Below, one piece after another: positions 1 through 6,286 of a stretch of 8,222 nt of DNA. The notes under the pieces are model-generated. The model did not search any database and was not told the origin of the DNA. It saw nothing but the letters and a program-made list of their open reading frames with translations. The stretch's first letter is position 1, and each line of letters starts with the position of its first letter. Made by a program: the position numbers and the translations under genes. Source of the stretch: Clostridiales bacterium (GTDB lineage: Bacteria; Bacillota_A; Clostridia; Christensenellales; Aristaeellaceae); the NCBI GenBank assembly GCA_012514855.1, contig JAAYZL010000155.1, positions 1 to 8,222 of the forward strand, given 5' to 3'.

Positions 1-585
1 GGGCAGCAGCTCTTCCGCGTCGTGTACTTCTTCCCGATCGTGATCTCCGCGACGGCGATCGGCCTGATGTTCAACCTGTTCTACAAGTACGACGGCGGCA
101 TGCTGAACCAACTGCTCGCGAAGCTCGGCATGGACAGGGTGCTGTGGCTCAGCAAGGAGACGGCGTACACGATGGTCGTCATCCCGACGCTCTGGCAGTA
201 CATCGGCTTCTACTTCGTGATCATACTGACCGGGCTCGCGGGCATCCCGCAGGAAATCTTCGAGTCCGCGGCGATCGACGGCGCGACCGGCGTCCGAAAG
301 ATCTGGTACGTGACGCTTCCGCTGATCTCTGACGTATTGATCACCTGCGTGACGCTCGCGGTCACGGGCGCGATCAAGGTGTTCGACCTGCCCAGCGTCA
401 TCGCCCGAAACGGCGCGCCGAACGGGCTGACGCACTTTTTGGGCACCTACATGCACAACCAGGCGTTCGTCGCCCAGAACGTCGACTACGGGAGCACGAT
501 CTCGGTGATCATCGTGCTGATGGGCGTCGCCGTCGCGCAGCTTCTGAACCGCGTGATCGCGCGCAATTCCGAGGCGCTGAGGTGA
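1..585 (+). CDS. Sugar ABC transporter permease, MalF/UgpA type (5' end cut by window)
   Basis: Membrane subunit of a binding-protein-dependent carbohydrate importer of the CUT1 type; it would pair with the next gene, an ATPase and a lipoprotein binding protein that are not in the window. The reading frame is open from base 1, so the N-terminus lies upstream; 194 residues are visible against roughly 290-310 for the family. Several hydrophobic segments are seen (around residues 9-25, 50-75, 105-125, 155-175). The cytoplasmic EAA loop that contacts the ATPase is clear at residues 88-110 (nt 262-330), reading ESAAIDGATG and ending in LPL. The internal GTG at nt 22 is not the start. The stop overlaps the start region of the second permease, which fits translational coupling. 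The substrate cannot be told from sequence. Confidence 0.93.
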   Translation, partial: GQQLFRVVYFFPIVISATAIGLMFNLFYKYDGGMLNQLLAKLGMDRVLWLSKETAYTMVVIPTLWQYIGFYFVIILTGLAGIPQEIFESAAIDGATGVRKIWYVTLPLISDVLITCVTLAVTGAIKVFDLPSVIARNGAPNGLTHFLGTYMHNQAFVAQNVDYGSTISVIIVLMGVAVAQLLNRVIARNSEALR

Positions 586-590
586 TGGCC

Positions 591-1736
591 ATGAATATGA
601 GCAGCGTGCGGACAATCAAAAAGCCCCGGGTGACGGCGGGCAAGGTCGTCATCTATATGCTCTTGACGCTGTGGGCGGTGACGACGGTGTTCCCGTTTAT
701 GTGGGTCGTCAACAACTCGTTCAAGCACTCGAGCCTCGTCGTCAACGACTCCTTTTCGCTTGCAACGGGCGAGGTTCTTCGGTATGATAAGGACGGGCAG
801 GTCGTGCGCGAGCGGATTCTGCAGGACGAGCACGGCCGCGACATGTACGACAAGCTGCTCATCGACGCGGACGGCAATCCCGTCTACGAGGGCGCGCAGC
901 AGTCGCCGACGATCAACGTGGGCGGCGCGTTCGCGGACCTGCTGAGCGGCATGACGGTGCCGACCGACGAGGCGACCAAGCACCTGCAGGCCTACGACAC
1001 GGTCAACGGGAAGATTCTCTACGACGAGGCGTCGCCGCCCGTCCGGCTGTCGCCGACGTGGGCGAACTACGTGAGCGTGTTCACGAACCGCAACGTCAAC
1101 ATCTTGCGCGGCTACAAGAACAGCCTGATCATCTCCGGCAGCGTCATGGTCGTCGTCGCGCTGTTCTCGGCGATGCTGGCGTTCGGCATCACGCGCTGGA
1201 AGTTCCGCGGCGCGAAGGCGATCCGAAGCCTCATCGTCGCGGCGCTGATGTTCCCGGCGTTCGCGACGATCGTGCCGGTGTACCGGATGCTGTCGGACTT
1301 CGGCCTCTACGACAGGCTCGAGGGCGTGATCCTCGTGCAGTGCGCGGGAAACCTCGCGTTCGCGTGCACGGTGATGATGGGGTTCATCAACGCGCTGCCG
1401 TATGAATTGGAAGAGGCCGCGTTCATGGAGGGCTGCGGGCCGTATGGAATCTTCTTCCGCATCATACTCCCGATGTGCAAGCCGGCGCTCGCGACGGTCG
1501 CGATCTTCACGTTCATCTGGAGCTACAACGACCTGTTTTTGCAGATGGTGCTGCTGCGCTCGAACGCGCTTCTGCCGGTGTGCGCGATCCTCCGCGAGAT
1601 TTCGAGCCAGTACGGAACCGACTTCGGCATGATGGCGGCGTCGGTCACGGTCGTGGTCGTGCCGGTATTGATCGTATACGCGCTGCTGCAGAAGAACATC
1701 ATCAAGGGGCTGACCGCCGGCGCGGTCAAGGGGTAG
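591..1736 (+). CDS. Sugar ABC transporter permease, MalG type, with a large extracytoplasmic insertion
   Basis: Second membrane subunit of the same CUT1 importer. ATG 591 is chosen because GAGGTG (579-584) lies 6 nt upstream; GTG 582 and ATG 585 are in frame but would place that SD on top of the start. The protein has 381 residues, about 90-100 more than usual. Transmembrane helix 1 is at residues 20-40, followed by the family signature VVNNSFK, then the usual 'W-x-NY' region appears only at 157-160, then the remaining helices (about 178-200, 213-232, 247-266, 300-322, 350-367). The EAA loop is at 273-294 (EEAAFMEGCG to LP). Residues 46-155 (nt 726-1055) form a hydrophilic insertion, expected outside the membrane, with two similar DxDG motifs (66-69 and 92-95). 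The role of the insertion is unknown. Overlap with the upstream gene indicates one operon. Confidence 0.92.
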   Translation: MNMSSVRTIKKPRVTAGKVVIYMLLTLWAVTTVFPFMWVVNNSFKHSSLVVNDSFSLATGEVLRYDKDGQVVRERILQDEHGRDMYDKLLIDADGNPVYEGAQQSPTINVGGAFADLLSGMTVPTDEATKHLQAYDTVNGKILYDEASPPVRLSPTWANYVSVFTNRNVNILRGYKNSLIISGSVMVVVALFSAMLAFGITRWKFRGAKAIRSLIVAALMFPAFATIVPVYRMLSDFGLYDRLEGVILVQCAGNLAFACTVMMGFINALPYELEEAAFMEGCGPYGIFFRIILPMCKPALATVAIFTFIWSYNDLFLQMVLLRSNALLPVCAILREISSQYGTDFGMMAASVTVVVVPVLIVYALLQKNIIKGLTAGAVKG

Positions 1737-1750
1737 GAGGGAAGCGGAGC

Positions 1751-2482
1751 ATGTACGGCGTGGTGCTGGTCGACGACGAGCAGCTGATCCTCCGGGGGCT
1801 CATCAACGTGATCCCCTGGGAAAAGTACGGCTGCCGCGTGCTCGACACCGCGTCCGACGGGCTCGAGGGCATCCAAAAGGCGCGCGCGTGCCGGCCCGAC
1901 ATCCTTTTCACCGACATCCGCATGCCGAACATGGACGGGCTTTCGATGATTGCGGCGCTCAAGAGCGAGTTCCCGTCGATGCAGATCGCCGTCTTGACCG
2001 CGTTCCGGGACTTCGACTACGCGCAGCGCGCGATGCATTTGGGCGTGTGCCGCTATCTTTTGAAGCCGAGCAAGATGGAGGAGATCCTCGAGGCCGTCGA
2101 GGCGATGGCCACGCAGATTCCCGAGCGCCCGGCGGAGGAGGCGGAGGCGAAGGAGTCGCCCGCGAGCGCGTTTGTCGTGCGCGCGGCGCTTTCCTACATC
2201 GACCGGAACTACATGAACCGGCTGAGCCTTTCGACGGTCGCGGACAATGTGTTCGTCAGCCAGTGGCACCTGTCGAAGCTCCTGAACCGCCACACCGGGA
2301 GGAGCTTTTTCGACATCGTCAACGCGGTGCGCGTAGAGAAGGCGAAGGCGCTTTTGCGCGACCCGTCGCTGAAGGTGCACGAGGTCGCGGAGATGGTCGG
2401 CTTCGCGGACGTCGCGCACTTTTCGAAGATATTCAAGAAGCTCCAGCGCAAGTCCCCGATCGAATACCGCGCGGGTTTGTAA
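1751..2482 (+). CDS. Response regulator with AraC-type DNA-binding domain (YesN-like)
   Basis: Cytoplasmic transcription regulator of a two-component system, 243 residues. The N-terminal receiver domain (about 1-120) has the acidic pair D8/D9, the phosphorylation site D55 in FTDIRMP, T83 and K105, so it looks phosphorylatable. A short linker of about 20 residues rich in Glu and Ala leads to an AraC-type double helix-turn-helix (about 144-243) with the family ending SPIEYR. ATG 1751 is chosen for its GGAGG-like upstream sequence (1736-1748) and because the receiver domain begins right there; the frame is open further upstream but that part is antisense-like filler over the permease. It lies 14 nt after the second permease, so it is probably cotranscribed. 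In Bacillota, YesN-type regulators with a YesM-type kinase commonly control adjacent sugar transporters; no kinase follows, so one may lie upstream of the window. Confidence 0.93.
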   Translation: MYGVVLVDDEQLILRGLINVIPWEKYGCRVLDTASDGLEGIQKARACRPDILFTDIRMPNMDGLSMIAALKSEFPSMQIAVLTAFRDFDYAQRAMHLGVCRYLLKPSKMEEILEAVEAMATQIPERPAEEAEAKESPASAFVVRAALSYIDRNYMNRLSLSTVADNVFVSQWHLSKLLNRHTGRSFFDIVNAVRVEKAKALLRDPSLKVHEVAEMVGFADVAHFSKIFKKLQRKSPIEYRAGL

Positions 2483-2491
2483 AAAGTTGGT

Positions 2492-2514
2492 AACGAGATA
2501 GCGTCGTTTTTTCG
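2492..2514 (+). terminator. Possible weak terminator after the response regulator
   Basis: A 5-bp stem (AACGA at 2492-2496 pairing with TCGTT at 2504-2508) runs into a T-rich stretch (2507-2512 and on). The stem is short and AT-containing, so it may be only a partial terminator. Its position, 9 nt after the stop codon and before the next promoter, is suitable. Confidence 0.3.
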
Positions 2515-2520
2515 GTTTTC

Positions 2521-2549
2521 TTGCCGATTCCCCCGCGTTGTGATACAAT
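2521..2549 (+). promoter_or_regulatory. Sigma-A promoter with extended -10 for the carboxypeptidase gene
   Basis: The -35 box is TTGCCG (2521-2526) and the -10 box TACAAT (2544-2549), spaced by 17 nt, with TGA directly before the -10 giving an extended -10 motif. Predicted transcription start is near 2556. This placement rules out the in-frame GTG at 2540 as the start of the downstream gene. Confidence 0.75.
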
Positions 2550-2584
2550 ACAAAAGATGCAACCGGGCGAGGGGGAATGCGGTC

Positions 2585-3940
2585 TTGAACATCCGGATCA
2601 GGCGCTTTTTTGCGCTGGCCGTTGCGGTCGCGCTTTTGTTTGCGTCGGCGGGCGCGGAGGTGCTGGCGCTCGGCGCGAAGGGCGAGGCGGTCTACGCGCT
2701 GCAAGAGAGGCTCTATTACCTGGGATTTTTGGCCGTCTCTCCGGACGGCGACTACGGCCCGAAGACGCAGGAGGGCGTCAGGGACTTTCAGGCGTTCTTC
2801 CGGGCGAAGGGCCACGCGCTCCCGAGCGACGGAACCGCGGACGAGGGCACGGTCAGGCTCCTATACGACGACGCGGTCGCGGACAGCTCGTACCCGCTGA
2901 AGCCCGGCGACAAAAACGGCTATGTGCGGCGGGTGCAGCGCAGGCTGATCGAGCTCGGATACCTGTACGGGGCGGCGGACGGCTCCTACGGCCAGAAGAC
3001 GGCCGACGCGGTGCGCGCGTTCCAGCTGATGCTCTTGGAAAACGGCGTCACGGGGATCGACGCGACCGGCGAGGCGGACGCCGCCACGCAGGACTACCTG
3101 TACTCGGAGCTGCTCGGCTTCAAGATCAACACGCCGAAGTCGTACGGCGCGGGGAACGCCGCGGCGCTGAACCCCGGAAACCTCTACGCCTCCGCGTGCG
3201 CGCTGATCGACGCGGACACGGGCGCGCTGCTGTTCGGGAAGGAAGCCTACGCGAAGAAATACCCGGCGAGCACGACGAAGGTCATGACGCTGCTGCTCGC
3301 GCTCGAGTACCCGAACCTCTCGGAGATCGTGACGGTTCCGGCGGCCGCGGCGGAGATTCCGGGCGATTCGTCGAGGGTTCCGATACAGGTCGGCGAGCAA
3401 CTGCCCTACGAGGATTTGGTCTACGGGCTGATGATCCGCTCGGGCAACGACGCGGCGAACGCGATCGCGGCGATTGCGGCGGGCTCGGTCGAGGCGTTTG
3501 TCGACAGGATGAACGCGCGCGCAGTTGAACTCGGCTTGCTCTCGACGCATTACACAAATCCGCACGGCTACCACGACGGCGACCACTACACGACCGCCGC
3601 GGACATGGCCGAGCTTCTGCGCCGCGCGCTGCAAAATCCCGCGTTCGAGGCGATATTCCGCGCGCGCCGCTATACGATGAGCGCCACGAACGTGCGCAAG
3701 CAGCGCGTGATCGAGTGCCGGTACGACATCTTCAACGCGAAGTCGAAGTATTACGACGCGGACGCGTTCGGCGGCAAGACCGGCTTCACGACGCCGGCGG
3801 GCTACTGCTTTGTGGGCGCGGCGGAGCGAAACGGCGTCCGGCTGATCGCGGTCGTGTTCGACAGCGGCATCTCGAAGTACAACCGGTGGACGGACGCCGA
3901 GCGGCTGTTCGACTATGGGTTCGCGGTGAAGGGGGTATAA
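2585..3940 (+). CDS. Secreted D-alanyl-D-alanine carboxypeptidase (DacF-like) with two peptidoglycan-binding repeats
   Basis: Serine-type carboxypeptidase of the low-molecular-weight penicillin-binding protein family (peptidase S11), expected to trim the terminal D-Ala of peptidoglycan stem peptides outside the membrane. The TTG at 2585 is chosen: GAGGGGG (2569-2575) sits about 9 nt upstream, and it gives a normal signal peptide (basic NIRIRR, hydrophobic 8-20, likely cleavage after ASAGA near residue 24). Two PG_binding_1-type repeats follow at about 27-95 and 103-172, each with the 'VxxLQxRL..LGY...DGxYGxxT..AVxxFQ' pattern. The catalytic domain (about 195-451) has all three motifs: S229-T-T-K232, S286-G-N288 and K398-T-G400. 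The protein has 451 residues. The C-terminal beta-rich domain of PBP5 is absent or very short, and no C-terminal membrane anchor is seen, so the repeats probably hold the enzyme to the wall. Confidence 0.93.
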   Translation: MNIRIRRFFALAVAVALLFASAGAEVLALGAKGEAVYALQERLYYLGFLAVSPDGDYGPKTQEGVRDFQAFFRAKGHALPSDGTADEGTVRLLYDDAVADSSYPLKPGDKNGYVRRVQRRLIELGYLYGAADGSYGQKTADAVRAFQLMLLENGVTGIDATGEADAATQDYLYSELLGFKINTPKSYGAGNAAALNPGNLYASACALIDADTGALLFGKEAYAKKYPASTTKVMTLLLALEYPNLSEIVTVPAAAAEIPGDSSRVPIQVGEQLPYEDLVYGLMIRSGNDAANAIAAIAAGSVEAFVDRMNARAVELGLLSTHYTNPHGYHDGDHYTTAADMAELLRRALQNPAFEAIFRARRYTMSATNVRKQRVIECRYDIFNAKSKYYDADAFGGKTGFTTPAGYCFVGAAERNGVRLIAVVFDSGISKYNRWTDAERLFDYGFAVKGV

Positions 3941-3945
3941 TGCTG

Positions 3946-3980
3946 AGGGCCGGGCGGAATGTTCGCCCGGCCCTGTTTTT
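3946..3980 (+). terminator. Strong intrinsic terminator of the carboxypeptidase gene
   Basis: An 11-bp perfect stem (3946-3956 AGGGCCGGGCG with 3964-3974), loop of 7 nt, then G and five T (3976-3980). It begins 5 nt after the stop codon. On the other strand the hairpin follows the cutC stop codon directly but without a U-tract, so it mainly serves the plus strand; it also separates the two convergent units. Confidence 0.88.
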
Positions 3981-4731
3981 ACTCCGTCGCCCGCGCGTAC
4001 AGCTCGGCGATTTTTTTCGCGTCCGCGATCAGGAAGCGGTCCTCGGGCGGGTAGATCGCGCCGCCGAAGTAGATCGAGGTGTTGAACCGGCAGCTCAGGT
4101 CGTAGGCCACGCGGTGCACCGCCGCGTGCATCGCGTCGAAGCCGATCGCGTCGCGGCAGCGCTTCGCGTCAAGGAGCGTGATGCCGCCTCCGGGCAGTAT
4201 CTCGATGCGCCCCGCGGCGTGCGCGATCATCCGGCGGATCACGTCCGCGCCCTCAAAGACGGTCGGGCGCTGGCCGCTGGTCAGCACGCGCTTCACACCC
4301 AAATCGATCAGAGTGTCGAGCGCCTCGAACGCGTCGGGCACGACGTCGATCGCGCGGTGGAACACGCTGTCGCGGCCGCCGATGACCTCGAGCATCCGCG
4401 CGGTGCGCTTTTCGTCGACCTTGCCATCTTTGTCGAGGAAGCCGAACACGATGCCGTCCGCGCCGCGGTCGAGGAGCGCGCGCGCGTCCTCGAGCATGAC
4501 CTCGAACTCAGCGTCCGTGTAGTGGAACCCGCCCTCGCGCGGGCGCACCATGCACATGATCGGGATGTCGATGCGCCGCCGCGCGACGATCAGCGAGCCG
4601 ATGGTCGGCGTCAGGCCACCGTGGAACAGGTCGCTGTTGAGCTCGACGCGGTGCGCGCCGCCCTTTTGGGCCTCGATCGCGTCCTCCGCCGAGCCGCAGC
4701 AGATTTCGAGAAACAGGGGCTTCTTTTCCAT
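3979..4731 (-). CDS. cutC: CutC family protein
   Basis: TIM-barrel protein of the CutC family, cytoplasmic, 250 residues (family about 230-250). Conserved blocks seen in order: LEICCGS (8-14), RVELNS (28-33), GGLTPTIG (38-45), MVRPREGGFHY (61-71), ADGIVFGFLDKDG (91-103), FHRAID (124-129), RVLTSGQ (148-154) and PGGGI (180-184). The family is named for copper homeostasis, but the copper phenotype of E. coli cutC mutants was later traced to loss of the MicL small RNA encoded at that locus, so a copper role should not be assumed. It starts 3 nt after the stop of the M24-like gene, with GGAGG about 8 nt upstream of ATG 4731 inside that gene's end: a two-gene operon. Its partnership with a peptidase-fold protein gives no clear pathway. 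The stop codon touches the terminator of the convergent gene. Confidence 0.93.
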   Translation of the reverse strand: MEKKPLFLEICCGSAEDAIEAQKGGAHRVELNSDLFHGGLTPTIGSLIVARRRIDIPIMCMVRPREGGFHYTDAEFEVMLEDARALLDRGADGIVFGFLDKDGKVDEKRTARMLEVIGGRDSVFHRAIDVVPDAFEALDTLIDLGVKRVLTSGQRPTVFEGADVIRRMIAHAAGRIEILPGGGITLLDAKRCRDAIGFDAMHAAVHRVAYDLSCRFNTSIYFGGAIYPPEDRFLIADAKKIAELYARATE

Positions 4732-4734
4732 GAT

Positions 4735-6144
4735 TTACGCCTCCTCCAGCGCGAATGCGACGTCGGGATTGAGCATGAACGGGAACATCGCGGCGTTGAT
4801 GTTCGAGAGCGGCAGCACGTCGTCGTGGAGAGCGATGCCGAGCGCCTCCCGGAACGCCCTCTGCCGAGCCCGGATGCGCCCGTAGACCTCCGGATACTCC
4901 CTTTCGAGCGCCGCGCGGAGTTCCGGCCCCGCGACGATCGCCGGGTCCTCGCAGATCGCCGTGCGCGCCGGATTGGACATCGAGGAGATGATGTCCGCCT
5001 GCATGTACGCGCCGTCCGGCACGGTGTAAATGGAGCCGTCGTAGGAGAGCGCGTTGACCCACTCGTCCATGCCGGTGAAGTGGCCGCAGTTGAGCTCGAC
5101 GTGGTGATTCGGCCCGTCCAGGAGGCCGTGCACCGCGTGGTGCAGCGTGTCTCCGTCCGCGCCGACCTTGAGCGCCTCGTACCACGCGCCCATCGCGCGG
5201 AAGAACGCGCCGTAGAAGGAGAACAGGTGCGGCCGGAGCGATTCGTGCATCGTATTTTCGTCGTAGGACGCGACGCCGACGCGGGAACTCAGCGAGCCGC
5301 GGACGCCGTAGCACAGCCCGCACGCGTCGCCGACCGACAGTTTCCGGTCGTCGCGGGGGGAGCGGATGCCGAGCGCGACGCTCTCGGGGCCGAAGTTCAC
5401 CAGCGGGTGCATCGCGTGCGGCGCGAAGCCGACGCGCGCGGACTCGCTGAGCGCGTACTCGGTCATGCCGGGCTTCAGGTTCTTCAAAAGCCGGATCAGC
5501 ACGTTTCCGCTGCGCGCGGCGGCGGCCTCGGCGGCGGCGATCTCCTTCGCGGTGTAGACCCGGAGGCGGATGCCGCCGTCGAGCCCGGTCAGCGCCGCGG
5601 TGTAATTGACGACCTTTTCAAACCCGACCATCCCTCGCAGCGCCTCGACGACGTAGTGCGGCGCGTCGAACGTGTGCTTCGGGTCGGTCGGTATGTACTC
5701 GGGCAGGAAGTATTTGAAGCCGACCAGCCCGACCGTCGCGCCGGGAATCACGCCGGCCTCGCGGAGGATGATGTCGAGCCGCTCCTCCTTCGAGCGGAGC
5801 TGTCCCTGCAGGCTGAAGTTGCGGTAATAGGCGCGCCGGATGTCATAGGGCACGCAGAAGCTGTACGACATGCCCTCGTTTCCGACCAGGAGCGTCGGAA
5901 TTCCCTCCCTCGGCACGACGAGCATGCCCTCCTCGAAGCGGCAGTCGTAGCCGCAGAAATACTCGATGTTCGCGAAGTGCTCGCGGTCGCCGACGATGAC
6001 GGCCGCGTCGATGCCGTCCGCGCCCATGCGCTCGCGGAGCATCCGCAGCCGGAACAGGTAGTCGCCCGCGCCCATCGGAACCTGGGCAATGTCGACCTCC
6101 TTGAGAAACAGCGGGTCGGTCTTTTTCAGAACAACTGTCTTCAT
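4735..6144 (-). CDS. M24/creatinase-fold (Xaa-Pro peptidase-like) protein with degenerate metal site
   Basis: Pita-bread-fold protein related to Xaa-Pro aminopeptidases and creatinase, 469 residues, no signal peptide. The N-terminal creatinase-like domain spans about 30-180 and the M24 catalytic-like domain about 195-460. By eye alignment to the usual ligand set (D, D, H, E, E), the first two aspartates are replaced (C278 in GDACGLCYG and S287 in GSLSSR), H355 (GHFTG) is kept, the first glutamate is D384, and E399 is kept. A metal-dependent peptidase reaction is therefore doubtful; a metal-free hydrolase in the manner of creatinase or a non-catalytic role are alternatives. The start at 6144 is preferred: GGAGG lies 5 nt upstream, whereas ATG 6156 would have its SD at the extreme 5' end of the predicted transcript. 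First gene of an operon with cutC, driven by a near-consensus promoter. Confidence 0.85.
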   Translation of the reverse strand: MKTVVLKKTDPLFLKEVDIAQVPMGAGDYLFRLRMLRERMGADGIDAAVIVGDREHFANIEYFCGYDCRFEEGMLVVPREGIPTLLVGNEGMSYSFCVPYDIRRAYYRNFSLQGQLRSKEERLDIILREAGVIPGATVGLVGFKYFLPEYIPTDPKHTFDAPHYVVEALRGMVGFEKVVNYTAALTGLDGGIRLRVYTAKEIAAAEAAAARSGNVLIRLLKNLKPGMTEYALSESARVGFAPHAMHPLVNFGPESVALGIRSPRDDRKLSVGDACGLCYGVRGSLSSRVGVASYDENTMHESLRPHLFSFYGAFFRAMGAWYEALKVGADGDTLHHAVHGLLDGPNHHVELNCGHFTGMDEWVNALSYDGSIYTVPDGAYMQADIISSMSNPARTAICEDPAIVAGPELRAALEREYPEVYGRIRARQRAFREALGIALHDDVLPLSNINAAMFPFMLNPDVAFALEEA

Positions 6145-6155
6145 CACGCCCTCCA

Positions 6156-6165
6156 TTAACGATAA
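6156..6165. promoter_or_regulatory. Operator-like decamer TTAACGATAA (M24-side copy)
   Basis: An imperfect palindrome of form TTAwCGwTAA with a central CG. It lies about 9-18 nt downstream of the predicted minus-strand transcription start, where a bound repressor would block elongation. A mirror-image copy lies at 6240-6249. Central-CG palindromes are typical of LacI-family operators, but the binding factor is unknown. Confidence 0.5.
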
Positions 6166-6180
6166 AATTCCCCCAAACCC

Positions 6181-6209
6181 ATTATACCCGATCCGGCGGG
6201 TTTCGTCAA
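6181..6209 (-). promoter_or_regulatory. Sigma-A promoter of the M24-cutC operon
   Basis: On the minus strand: -35 TTGACG (6209-6204), 17-nt spacer, -10 TATAAT (6186-6181), one base from consensus. Predicted start of transcription is near 6174, leaving a leader of about 30 nt to the ATG at 6144. Confidence 0.88.
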
Positions 6210-6217
6210 ATAGGGAA

Positions 6218-6246
6218 TTGCATTTTCAGGGAATTTGTGTTATCGT
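6218..6246 (+). promoter_or_regulatory. Sigma-A promoter of the asparaginase gene
   Basis: The -35 box is TTGCAT (6218-6223), the spacer 17 nt, the -10 box TATCGT (6241-6246), preceded by TGT as an extended -10. It is weaker than the opposing promoter. The start of transcription would be near 6253, giving a leader of about 34 nt that contains the SD TTGGAGGGA (6272-6280). Confidence 0.65.
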
Positions 6247-6249
6247 TAA
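6240..6249. promoter_or_regulatory. Operator-like decamer TTATCGTTAA (asparaginase-side copy)
   Basis: Mirror copy of the 6156-6165 decamer. It covers the -10 box of the asparaginase promoter, so a bound protein would be expected to exclude RNA polymerase. The shared element suggests joint control of the divergent units; this is inference. Confidence 0.5.
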
Positions 6250-6286
6250 TAGGGTCCCGGACACGGAGTTTTTGGAGGGAATTCGC

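Larger units (their letters stand above)
6155..6250. repeat. Long-range inverted repeat flanking the divergent promoters
   Basis: The left arm, 6155-6172 (ATTAACGATAAAATTCCC), is repeated in inverted orientation at 6229-6250, where all 18 bases match but a 4-nt insertion GTGT separates GGGAATTT from TATCGTTAAT. A further GGGAATT occurs at 6213-6219. The arms enclose the divergent promoter pair. Confidence 0.85.

Noticed and set aside
2540..2584. GTG 2540 as the start of the carboxypeptidase gene
   Set aside because: It lies within the promoter -10 region and would put 15 residues before the signal peptide; the TTG at 2585 has a good SD and gives a normal signal sequence.
1523..2815. Minus-strand open frame of 430 codons under the permease, regulator and carboxypeptidase genes
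   Set aside because: Arg-rich shadow of three real plus-strand genes; it crosses a promoter and an intergenic gap and shows no recognisable domain.
3715..6159. Very long plus-strand open frame (814 codons) across the cutC and M24 region
   Set aside because: It is antisense to two well-supported minus-strand genes, is extremely rich in Arg, Ala and Val with no family motifs, and overlaps the end of the carboxypeptidase gene. Long antisense frames are expected in GC-rich coding DNA.
6156..6165. CcpA catabolite-responsive element at the M24-side palindrome
   Set aside because: The central CG and flanking AT are suggestive, but the spacing does not fit the TGNAANCGN core of cre sites.
6089..6286. 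N-terminal extension of the asparaginase back to 6089
   Set aside because: The extension overlaps the divergent gene and both promoters and has no family similarity; ATG 6287 has a strong SD.
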